Below, in pieces: positions 10,774-20,426 of a stretch of 29,400 nt of DNA (positions within the stretch are counted from its first letter, which is position 1; the number at the start of each line of letters is the position of its first letter). A model generated the notes under the pieces. That model was given only the letters and a program-made list of their open reading frames with translations. It was not told the origin of the DNA and made no database searches. The stretch is from Collodictyon triciliatum. Taxonomy: Eukaryota; CRuMs. Where the stretch lies: contig JBHJMP010000957.1 in the NCBI GenBank assembly GCA_043381765.1, positions 1 through 29,400 on the forward strand, read 5' to 3'. Both the position numbers and the translations under genes were made by a program.

Positions 10774-11817
10774 ATGGAAAAAGGAGCCAGTCGTCATTTT
10801 CTCATCAGTGATGGTAAACAACACAGATTGCATTTCTTTTTTCTCAAAGGAACACGATTACATTATTCAAATTTCCGTCACTTACAAATAGGGGTTGTCA
10901 AAGCTATTGCCTTAGAGGAGAGCGAAAGTGATTCTGCCCACTCCATACGCGAAGAATCCTTCTCCCCAAGCATATTTCTGGCGGATGACCCAAGTGCTTT
11001 TGCCGAGGACAGTCCAGCAGAAATGAAAGGAAGCGGTGCTTTAGAAAATGTGTCTGCGCCTTCTGAATCTTTCGCCAACGAAGTGGCCAAAGAGACACAT
11101 AGTGCGATTTTTTCATCTGAACTTTCCCCACAGCAACGAGGACTCCAAAGTGAAGAGATTGGTAACTCGAACACTGTCAAGAAGAGAAAAAGAGGAAGAC
11201 CACCGAAGGCAAGTCGATTTGTGAATCACCACTCATCTCCGGATCTGATTAATTCGCCAGATGGGATGATAGTTGGTAAGGAGCCAAGAGATGGCCGATC
11301 GAACGCCATTTATGATTCACAAGGACTGCTTCAAGACCAACGACCCGGTTTCTCTTCGCACAGCCCGTCCGATGGGGAGGTTCGCTATGAACTCAAGGAA
11401 CACCAGCGGGATGAAATCGGGGGTATATACGATTTTCATATTGGCACACCTTTTACGGTCAGCACACCCGACCAGCTCCCTCTCATAATCCCAGATTCTT
11501 CTCTTTTCACAAGCATGGACAGCATCGGCGGCTCTTTTACGCGCGTGAAGGTGGCTCCTTTCAGAAATAAGCCTGAATACGAAACTCAAAACACCATGGC
11601 GAAGAAGCCGTTCATCACGTTCTACGCAAGCGTTCGCCACGAGATACAGGCCCAGAAACCTGACCTACGCCATAAGCAGGTGGTTTTGATGGTGAAGGAT
11701 ATGTGGGCGGCAATGAGTGAGGATGAGAAAAGATTTTACTACAACGCAAAGGACCCCCGGGAAAGGGTTCAGTTTATGGACATTACTGGGATTGTGTCTA
11801 GCAGACACAAGAAATAG
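10774..11817 (+). CDS. AT-hook and HMG-box DNA-binding protein
   Basis: An open frame of 347 aa runs from ATG to TAG. An AT-hook lies at residues 136-146 (KKRKRGRPPKA, with the GRP core), which inserts in the minor groove of AT-rich DNA. A C-terminal HMG-box-like region covers about residues 276-325: KKPFITFYASVRHEIQAQ, then a helix VVLMVKDMWAAMSEDEKRFY, matching the HMG pattern of a basic-P-F start and W..(L/M)S..EK..(F/Y). The third helix is shortened, since the protein ends soon after (residue 347). The middle (50-270) is polar, Ser/Pro-rich and likely disordered. A nuclear, chromatin or transcription role is inferred from the domains. Residues 14-39 are encoded by a 78-nt segment with a GT start (GTAAAC, 10814) and an AG end (10891) that is a multiple of three. 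It may be an intron, and the mature protein would then be 321 aa. The 3' end faces the BAR-RhoGAP gene. Confidence 0.85.
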   Translation: MEKGASRHFLISDGKQHRLHFFFLKGTRLHYSNFRHLQIGVVKAIALEESESDSAHSIREESFSPSIFLADDPSAFAEDSPAEMKGSGALENVSAPSESFANEVAKETHSAIFSSELSPQQRGLQSEEIGNSNTVKKRKRGRPPKASRFVNHHSSPDLINSPDGMIVGKEPRDGRSNAIYDSQGLLQDQRPGFSSHSPSDGEVRYELKEHQRDEIGGIYDFHIGTPFTVSTPDQLPLIIPDSSLFTSMDSIGGSFTRVKVAPFRNKPEYETQNTMAKKPFITFYASVRHEIQAQKPDLRHKQVVLMVKDMWAAMSEDEKRFYYNAKDPRERVQFMDITGIVSSRHKK

Positions 11818-12555
11818 AGCAAGAGGTGGGCAGCACTCGGACGATATTGGCTTCTTTCTTTCTTTCTTTCTTCCTTTCTTTTTCTTTCCTTTTAAAACAA
11901 AGAGAAAATGACTCCGGCTCAAAAGTTGATTTTCTGGACCTTAAAATGGTTCTTTTGTGTTTTCACAAGTCGATTTACAGTTGTCTCTCATATTCCCTAC
12001 TTTCTTTTGACAAGCCATGAATCATCAGCCTTTATATTTCCCTTTCCATAAAGAATACCAAATGAAAAAAAAAAAAGTAATAGAATAAAACTGATATTAC
12101 TCTTCTTATATCTTTATCTGTGAATCCGATGAACCTTGAGGACCCTGCGGTCTGGAATGAATTAAACATGTTTTCTTTGGCGGTGTTATCTCAAACATCA
12201 CAGAGTAGTGGCGTATATAATAGGGTGTATGTTCACAAATACCTGTTTTAACTGATTGCATTTTAGTTCTTCAGTGCAGTCGGGCGGTAAACATAATATC
12301 ACAAAAATACTCAAAGTATGGTTTCTCTCTCTCTCTTGGTAGTGGATTATACTTGAAATTAGAAGAGAAAAGTATACAGAAAAAGGCTGATTTCTTTTTT
12401 GGAATTACATATATTATCTTTTTCTTGTCCTTGGAGGTAAAAGCTGAAGTTGGGTTGTTTATGAACACATAACAAGAAAGCGAGCAAGTAAGTCTTCACT
12501 CTCTTTTTAATCCATTCTAGAAGAAAAAAAATAATCCTTGAGTTTGCTCAGCCGT
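11818..12555. other. 3' intergenic space between convergent genes
   Basis: This is the tail-to-tail region between the HMG-box gene (+) and the BAR-RhoGAP gene (-). It has a short TTTC-rich tract at about 11856-11890 and A-rich runs. I see no exon and no RNA gene. Short frames here are not protein-like. Confidence 0.6.
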
Positions 12556-15500
12556 TCATGTCCCTGTCTCGGCGGTTTCATTTTCTTGTTGGCTGCTTTC
12601 GTTTGAGTTGGCGTTGAAATGAGAGAGACGTCTGGTCAGCTGTGGAAAGAGCCCGGAGAAGAATCCTGACTTGGGACGGACTCTCTCTTTCTCAGCAGGG
12701 GATGTGCTTTGGGATTTGTTTTGTGTGTCATTCGGGCAAGGCGGATGGTTTGGAGAGATGCGTTCGAAGGGGGTAATTCCTGATGCCGAATCTTGTGACG
12801 GACTTTCGGGTGAAAGGAAAGGGTTGTCGGCGCTGCAAGATGGACTCGAGGCAGAGGTTGAAGGAAGCGCATGTGCATACTCTTCAATAGAATGGCTTCT
12901 GCTTATATTGGTTGGCGTCACAGGAAGAAGAGTTTGCTCGTCGTCAAGTTCGGTGATGGACTGTGCTGTTCCGTGGCAAGTGAATAGGCAGATAAATAAA
13001 ATAAATTGAAGCTCACATAGCCAAAATAATATTGATAATAATAATAATAAGTATGAAATAAATTGAGAAGTAAAAGAAAGAGGAGGGGGAGAGGGAAAGG
13101 AAAAACATAATACAAGATGTGTGTGAACTCTAGCGATAGAACTTTGTCAAGATTCATATAAGTTTATGGATCGTTTCATTTATAGTAGGCTTTTTTTATA
13201 TTGATGTTTTTTGAAATTAAACATACTTTCAGACATGTCTCCCTCGCTTAAGTTTGAAAGCAGTGACTGCGTAGACTCATCGATTATCCCCTGGTTACAT
13301 TCAATTTAGATACAGTATTGAATATAAATAATATGGACACCACATATCTTCGGATACTACTCACCGATAAAACAACATCTGCATTTCGTATCAGAAAAGT
13401 TACTAACTCATAACATCCTCCCGAGTTTGGAAACAAAAGAGCCTATACAATATAAGAGACACATTTTCAGAAAACCAAGGTGAAATGTATAGCAGAAATA
13501 ATATATATCTTACCTTTTTTCTTAAAAGTGATAGGAACAATTGTTGGTTTTATTTTCACCTGAGCTTCTTGGTGGGATCGGAATAATACTGGAGTAAATA
13601 TTATAGACAGTGTTTGTGCTGCAAGGTGTTTAACGTTAAAAATATTATTGAAGAAAGGAATGCTAAAATGGCATCGACAATGGACAAATGGTTCTGTGTA
13701 GTTACATTTAGTTAACAAGAACAAATAAGGAATGAGTAAAAAAAAACCTGATAATTTAGTATACGATTCATTATTTTGGCAAATAAAATGCAACAGCTTC
13801 AATATTTTATCCAACACTTTTCTATTGCTCTTGGGAAGTAGCTTGAATATTTTTGACAACTCATCCATCCTTTGGTCCTCGTTGACTATGTCTTAATTAT
13901 GTTTGTATGGATAAATATTCAAATGAAGAGTAATATTCATGAGCCTGTTTCTTTTTTCGTCGAATGATTACAATGAAAAAAAAAAAGTCCTGTACCTGCA
14001 CATTTTGAAAAAGTGTCGTGAAGTTCATACGTCATTATTGGATTTGGTAGTTCTCGAAGGTACATTTTCAAAACACCTGCGACATCATGACAGTCATTCT
14101 CTTCTCCAAGCGTGAACGAACCATCTTTCCAATATGAAAAATAACTTAGGAAATACAATCATTTATAAAACATTTGTTTGGAACTAAAGAAGTGTCCCGG
14201 AAAGTAAAAATAATGTTTTTTTTATATGAAATGCCAGTAAAGGAGTGAAACACAAAGTTTGTACCTTTGTCGTCTTCAAAGGCAACTTTCAATTTTTCAA
14301 TTTCTCTCAAATTCCCAGACAACCTAAAAATTCCCTCCGCTTCACTTCCTAATTCGAAAAAAAAAAAAGAAGGGGGAAGAGAAATAGATAAGGCAGATGT
14401 TCAAGAAAATAGAGCACGGACTAAAGCAATAACAAATCGAAAATGAAATGTAAATATACAGACCATAGGTTGCGATGTGATCAACACATTTTTCAACAAG
14501 GATGGGGATAGGATGGCCAAGGTTTCGATCAGCATTGATTACTTCATTCAAAGATGCTCCAAATAGCCGGGTAATTCGGTTTTCAGTAATCGATGTTTCC
14601 ATTATCGGGGCTCGAAGAACCGTCGGTTGTTTTGGAGTGTTAGTCACAGGCTATTATCGGAGATGGACCAACGTGAATATCATCCTCGATATGTTCTGCG
14701 TGCCCCTTGCGAAGGCGTAAACGTATCATATGTATATATTATCACCTTGCTTGCTTCCATAGACAGTCGATTCAATTCAGTTTCAAGGCCTCGGAAAAGT
14801 GCCTGTCCACTCTCAAAGTACTCCTTATGCTTACGCACAATTTTATTTAAATGCTCACACAGGGACATCTGTTAATTACGGATAGATATGAGCATTTTTT
14901 TATACCATATGCATGTTTATTAGATATTTGTGCTATAATGGCGGGTCTCAATACAAGCCATCAATGAAAAGGGGCTACTAGAAAATACTAGAAGGACAAT
15001 TTACTTCAAATCTGCCCGTGGCATAACCAATTTGTTCCACAGAATCAAATTCATCAAATTCTGGATTCAATGCTGACTTCTGTTCAACATTTTTTGACTT
15101 GAGTTTTTTTTTTTTTTGGCAAAATAGGAAGATAGATGTAAACATAAAAAGTATGAAATCATTCAAGCAATCGGAATATTCAAGGAGTACGCTATATCTT
15201 ACCAAGTCATCGCTCAAAGAAGATAGAGCACACTGCAGGACAGGAACTTCGATAGAGTTAATGGTATCAATCTAAAAAAAAAAAAGCATTCAAAGAATCT
15301 GTATAAAATACGTTATTCACCGCGATACGATGTACTGGACATGTGAATAGTTAAAATCCATGAGATGACAGTTTATTACGAATGAGTGTTTGTAGCCGTC
15401 CAACATCTTAATTATTCCACCGTAACGACAGAGAACAACACCTGGACCGCCAGTACATATTTTTTTTTATTGAAAAAAGGGGTCAATTCAGATCAGAAAA

Positions 15501-16118
15501 AACAGAGGTAATGTAAATTGTAAAGCGGTTATTAACAATTCAAAGTGAGATGAAACCAAACAGAACTTTACCTAGGGCAGTTCGCCTCTGGTACATTCCT
15601 ATGTCTATCAAAGAATCTCCAAATGCATTTGTCTTTTCAATGTCAACTGAAAAAAAAAAAGAAAGAACAATGTGTACACACAGGTAGATTTCAATTCAAT
15701 TGTTGAACAATCACGAATAGAACATAAAAATATATTTAGCATCAGCATCTGGCGAACCGAAATGAAAAGGAAGTGAATTATTCACCAGTCTCTCTTCCAT
15801 AGTAGTCGCTCGCGTGGGTCACCAGCTTCGAATGCCACAGGCCGATATTACGAACGGCCTTTTATATCGATATAAAGTCCATAAATCCAGGGATATTATG
15901 CGCAGCCAAGAAGAAAGGAATACCTGAGTGACTCGTTTTGCAGGATCATCCGAGGCAACTCCGGCTTCATTCTGAACCACGCGACTCCAGTGGTCTTTCC
16001 AGTGCTCTCCGGGTCGCATCGGCTCGAGTGACGGCCCCGTCACTTTCCGTGGAGTCAGCTCGTTGGCGGCAGTGTGGCCACGTCTTTCTTCCAGGATGCT
16101 GGTCTTTGGCAGCGACAT
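12556..16118 (-). CDS. BAR-domain RhoGAP (RICH/oligophrenin-like architecture), complete, 15 exons
   Basis: Exons, 5' to 3' on the - strand: 16118-15924, 15825-15786, 15646-15572, 15441-15380, 15271-15203, 15097-15005, 14868-14746, 14650-14464, 14348-14265, 14124-13996, 13885-13748, 13618-13560, 13442-13365, 13290-13227 and 12965-12556. All phases agree; total 1806 nt, 601 aa. Residues about 30-219 are long helices of BAR type (FGDSLIDIGMYQRRTALG, LCEHLNKIVRKHKEYFESGQ), expected to dimerise and bind curved membrane. The RhoGAP domain covers about 243-440: FGASLNEVI, IPILVEKCVDHIATYG, EGIFRLSGN with arginine finger Arg290, DVAGVLKMYLRELPNPIM, and AQTLSIIFTPVLF. The tail of about 150 residues is Ser/Pro-rich and acidic, ending SSQQENETAETGT. 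Family knowledge: such proteins switch off Rho-type GTPases at bent membranes in endocytosis or protrusion. The weakest junction is the acceptor of the 40-nt exon 2 (poor pyrimidine tract), but its phase and coding quality fit. Confidence 0.95.
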
Positions 16119-16155
16119 TCTAGCGGGATATAGTTATAGATGTAGATATGGATGT

Positions 16156-16375
16156 AGAAAAAAAGAAAAAGAAAAAGAGAAAAACGAGAAAAAGAGAAAA
16201 AAAGAGAAAAAAAGAGAAAAAAAAGAGAAAAAAGAGAAAAAGAGAAAAAAAGAGAAAAAAAGAGAAAATATAGAAAAAGAGAAAAAAGAGAAAAAGAGAA
16301 AAAAAGAGAAAAAAAGATAAAAGAAAAAAGAAAAAAGAAAAAAAAGAGAAAGAAAAATGAGAAAGAAAAAAGATT
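16156..16375. repeat. GAAAAA-type purine satellite
   Basis: Irregular GAAAAA/GAGAAAAA units form a pure purine tract on the + strand of about 220 bp, roughly 40 bp upstream of the BAR-RhoGAP start codon. On that gene's sense strand it is pyrimidine-only. Confidence 0.95.
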
Positions 16376-16617
16376 AAAAATGCCTCGGTGCCAGAAACCA
16401 TAGCAAAACAAGACCTTCACAGCAGAAGCCGGAAGTGTTTCGCACAACGCCGCAAGAAGCCGCAAACAGCAGCCCGAAAAACAAATGCTGAAGGAACGAA
16501 TGAAACGGACGTTGCGGAAAAGTCTCCAGACGGGCCAGACGAGAAAATTGCGTAGCAAGAAAATATTCGATGTGTGGACATATGTGGAATGAACTCACCC
16601 TCTGCCAATCGCACCGC

Positions 16618-16699
16618 CAAACACAAACACAAACACAAACACAAACGCAGACACAAACGCAGACACAAACGCAAACAAAATAAAAATAAAAATAAAAAA
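16618..16699. repeat. (ACAAAC)n and (AAAAT)n repeat
   Basis: ACAAAC and ACAAACGCAG units, then short AAAAT units, lie between the BAR-RhoGAP 5' flank and the end of the GTPase gene. Confidence 0.95.
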
Positions 16700-16776
16700 A
16701 AAAGCATAAAATATGATTCAATATGTACTCTCCAATCGTTTATTTCTTGCGAGTCGGGCAGCCTCCTACGGCGTCC

Positions 16777-18880
16777 TCAGTTTGCCTCCAAACGCGTCTC
16801 TTCAAGGGTGGCTTCCAAGCCTTTGAGCTCGATGGAGTTCATGATGGCGTCCAGATTGGCTTCGTTCAGGTCGGCAAAGGCCTCGTCGAGGATTGCGTCC
16901 CACTCGTGGTCGAGGTCTTCGATGCGGCGGTCCTTGAGGATAAACTCGTTGAGAAGAATGGTGGCCATTTGCCGCAGACACGTGGTCCAGAGGATGCCCA
17001 TGGCCGTCGTCTCGAGCCGGATGGACTTTTTCCTGTGCGGCAGACGATGGTGATGGGTATGAAATAAATAGATGAATGGCAATCAACGAGATATAAGATG
17101 AATCAAAAGAAAAGCTTCTTTTGTCTGGGGAGGGAAAGCAAAGCGATAGAGGAGAAAGGAGGGAATCCATCATCTAGTGTGTTACAAAGAAAGAAAGGAA
17201 AGAAAAGAAAAGGAAGGAAAGTGGAAAAGGTTTGTTTTCCATGTCTTGTTCAAGAGTTTGGACTCGCTCATGAGAATGGTAATATCGCGAGCCAGGGATT
17301 GAAAAATGAATTACGATAAAATAATAATAATAATAATAAAAAGGAAAGGAAACAATACTGATTGACATGTTTAGAGGCATTTTTGGGTTGTACGAACGAA
17401 AAGAGAGCGCTTTGAGGTTATTGGTTGATGAAAAGGAAAGTAAAACTTGTTCGCATCATCGAGAGAGCTGGGTATGATTTACTTTGTCAGGAACAAGAAG
17501 AGCTTGTCGCGCAAGGGCATCGTCCCTACAATTTCCTCGGCAACCATGCGGCAGTAGAGTGGGCCGTGTTGGCGGAAATCCCACAGTATCGCAAGTCGAG
17601 TCAGCATCTTGGTAAGGTTCTTTCGGAGGGTTGAGAACAGACGAATTTTTTCGGCCTCCTCGTAATGCTCACGTATGATGGACTGTGATAAATGATGCAT
17701 ACAGAGTAAATCATAAAATATACCAATCATAAAACCAATCATAAAATAAAACTAAGAAATAAAACTAAGAAATAAAACTAAGAAATAAAACTAAGAAATA
17801 AAACTAAGAAATAAAACTAAGAAATAAAACTAAGAAATAAAACCAAGAAATAAAACCAAAAAATAAAACCAAAAAATAAAACCAAAAAATAAAACCAAAA
17901 AATAAAACCAAGAATTGAAACCAAGAAATAGATAAATAAGTTAACATACAAACGCACGGTCCTCCTTTAATCCAAAGGAGAATGTTTGTGCGGCAATGAA
18001 AGCATCTCTGGCAAATTCTGGGAGAGCATCCAAAGTTTTTCTAATAACCTGGTCAAGTCCATTCTTTTGCACCAGCGAAGTCTGTAAAATCATACATGAG
18101 TTTGATTAGTGTTCGTAATTCAAGTAATAGTATTTTTTTTATGATTATTTACTTATTTATAAAAGGGATAATGCTCGTGAAAATATGACAACAATTACCG
18201 TTGCTCCGCATGATTCACAAATGCATATCTTTTTGGCTGTTTTGATGATGATATTGTCGGATTTGCATTTGGGGCATTCTTCGAATTCTCGGAGTATCTC
18301 AGTCTGTTTGCTAGAGTCCCGTAGTCATAATGCGTTAGGTGAATTTCAAAATTAAAAATGAGTGCAAAAATGAGGAGGTCGTTACTATTAATATGGAAAA
18401 GTAACTCAAAGACATGTAAGAGTTATTTTCAATTCTTATTTACTATTTTTTTTTTTTTTTACAAAAGAAATGAACCATGAAAGCCCGATTATTTAGTGGC
18501 TTATTATTTCGTCTTAGTTATGACATAGAATATATACTTATCAGCCACAGTCTCAAAGATTCCCAGACAATTTGTAAGGTTCATGCTTTCTACAAGAGAG
18601 TACAACTTCCGTCTTGATTCTTCAGGACACAAGTCCGCCTTGTTCATGATAAAGATGATCGGAATATCTAGAGTTTTGGGGTCATCGATGAGATAAAAAG
18701 AAATACTGCATCATTCTTTTAAAACTTTGTGTGCTTTAATCTTTGTACAACACATGATATTTCTATTGAAATGACGTATAAAGAACCTTTCAGAATGTCC
18801 TGACACAGCTGCATCTCGAATGGCTGAAATCTGGCATTGGCCGAGTTGATGAGGTACCAAATAACGTGGACTCTGTCCGC
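16777..18880 (-). CDS. Dynamin/IRG-like GTPase with internal zinc ribbon; G1-G3 exons not found
   Basis: Firm exons: 18880-18787, 18667-18538, 18310-18199, 18081-17950, 17682-17483 and 17032-16777 (stop TGA). The first reads DRVHVIWYLINSANARFQPF, the strand and helix that follow the DTPG motif in large Era/dynamin-like G domains. The second carries G4, IPIIFIMNKADLCPEE, with NKAD binding guanine. The third is a four-Cys zinc ribbon: CPKCKSD then KKICICESCGAT. The fourth (KNGLDQVIRKTLDALPEFAR) resembles the helical DUF697-type segment of such GTPases. The last two are long helices ending in LEEN-rich sequence. One more short exon probably lies near 17230-17280 (ESKLLNKTWK) but its ends are unclear. 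The P-loop (G1), switch I and DTPG (G3) should lie 5' of 18880, where a satellite of about 670 bp, a poly-T and a gap sit. The gene is therefore either broken or its 5' end is missing from the assembly. A membrane or vesicle role is only inferred. Confidence 0.82.
17744..17935. repeat. 13-bp intronic minisatellite, AAAACTAAGAAAT
   Basis: About 14 copies of a 13-mer lie in the intron between GTPase exons 18081-17950 and 17682-17483. Copies grade from left to right: AAAACTAAGAAAT, then AAAACCAAGAAAT, then AAAACCAAAAAAT, so the array has diverged directionally. Confidence 0.95.
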
Positions 18881-18917
18881 CTACGACATTTATCATGTTT
18901 TTAATCTCTTCCTTTCA

Positions 18918-19584
<667 letters not shown>

Positions 19585-19645
19585 AAGACAGAGAAACTGA
19601 CGATTGCATAAATTTATATAGTCAATGATTATCTTCCAAAAAAAT

Positions 19646-19720
19646 TCTTACTTTTCTGGTTTTTTATTCACGACAGACTTAGCTATTGGCGCCCGTGCCA
19701 ACAATCTTACTTTTCTGGTT
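19646..19720. repeat. 16-bp direct repeat carrying a duplicated splice-donor-like sequence
   Basis: TCTTACTTTTCTGGTT occurs at 19646-19661 and 19705-19720. On the - strand each copy reads AACCAGAAAAGTAAGA and so contains a consensus-like 5' splice site (AAAA|GTAAGA). Confidence 0.85.
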
Positions 19721-19750
19721 ACCAGGCTTACCTTCCATTTTACCATATAG

Positions 19751-19756
<6 letters not shown>

Positions 19757-19800
<44 letters not shown>

Positions 19801-19832
19801 CCCTCTTTTTTTCCCTTTTTTCATTTTTTTTT
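19757..19832. repeat. Poly-T tract running into the gap
   Basis: More than 40 T are followed by CCCTC/TTTTT units and then N. Homopolymer failure is the likely cause of the gap. Confidence 0.95.
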
Positions 19833-19890
19833 NNNNNNNNNNNNNNNNNNNNNNNNNNNNNNNNNNNNNNNNNNNNNNNNNNNNNNNNNN
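19833..19890. other. Assembly gap (58 N)
   Basis: A run of N lies next to a long poly-T. The missing length may be larger than the 58 bases shown and could hide exons of the GTPase gene. Confidence 1.
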
Positions 19891-20179
19891 ACTTATATCT
19901 TTTTATGAATCCATTTACATCTTGGTCTCTTTTTATCTCCTTGTTTACATATACTTTCATTTTTTTAAGATTTAATTCTCACGACCTAAAACAAGTCTTT
20001 TTTTGGTTATATTTGTTAAACCCTGTGGTGCTTCTGAACCTTTCAAGTGCATCACTTAATTCCCTCTGTTCTCATTAATTTTAAGTACTTTATTTTCTGA
20101 ACTTTTGATCAACTATGATCACTGAACTGTCTCATAATCTCTAAAAAAAGCAATAATTTCTATTAAACAGCTGCTGTAA

Positions 20180-20279
20180 ATGGACCGCGAGACGAATGCA
20201 ATGAGAATGAATTTTTTAAAGAGAAATCTGGAGGCTGTCCATGACAATCCTTTGGTCAAAATGAGCCATGATAGAGACG
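20180..20279 (+). CDS. Possible 5' exon of the STAT-like gene
   Basis: An ATG-initiated piece (MRMNFLKRNLEAVHDNPLVK within 33 codons) ends at a GT (20280-20281). An AG at 20396-20397 opens a frame that runs straight into the STAT-like ORF, reading RSFQSGRL just before its first Met, with matching phase. If used, the protein would gain about 45 N-terminal residues, helical in part. The donor (GTTTTG) is weak and the exon is optional. Confidence 0.35.
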
Positions 20280-20426
20280 GTTTTGACTAATCATTACCAT
20301 ACAATAGCAATTTTTAAAGACCTCTAATTCAATCGATGGTGCCTCTTCTTATAAAAATGCCATTTAGATACCTCTCAAACCTCTGACGCATTCATAGGGC
20401 CGAGGTCTTTTCAATCAGGTAGGCTT

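Larger units (their letters stand above)
16119..16776. other. 5' flank of BAR-RhoGAP and 3' flank of GTPase gene
   Basis: This holds a GA-rich satellite (16156-16375), a GC-richer block (about 16380-16615) that may be promoter or 5' UTR of the BAR-RhoGAP gene, and an (ACAAAC)-type repeat. Long frames through the block on both strands owe their length to the flanking repeats. I find no recognisable protein in it. Confidence 0.55.

Noticed and set aside
12671-13009. 112-codon + strand frame
   Set aside because: It is antisense to the Ser/Pro-rich last exon of the BAR-RhoGAP gene, which joins in phase to fourteen other exons.
16574-17053. 159-codon + strand frame with Arg/Ser-rich sequence
   Set aside because: It is antisense to the last GTPase exon (which has correct splice ends and phase) and gains length from a repeat.
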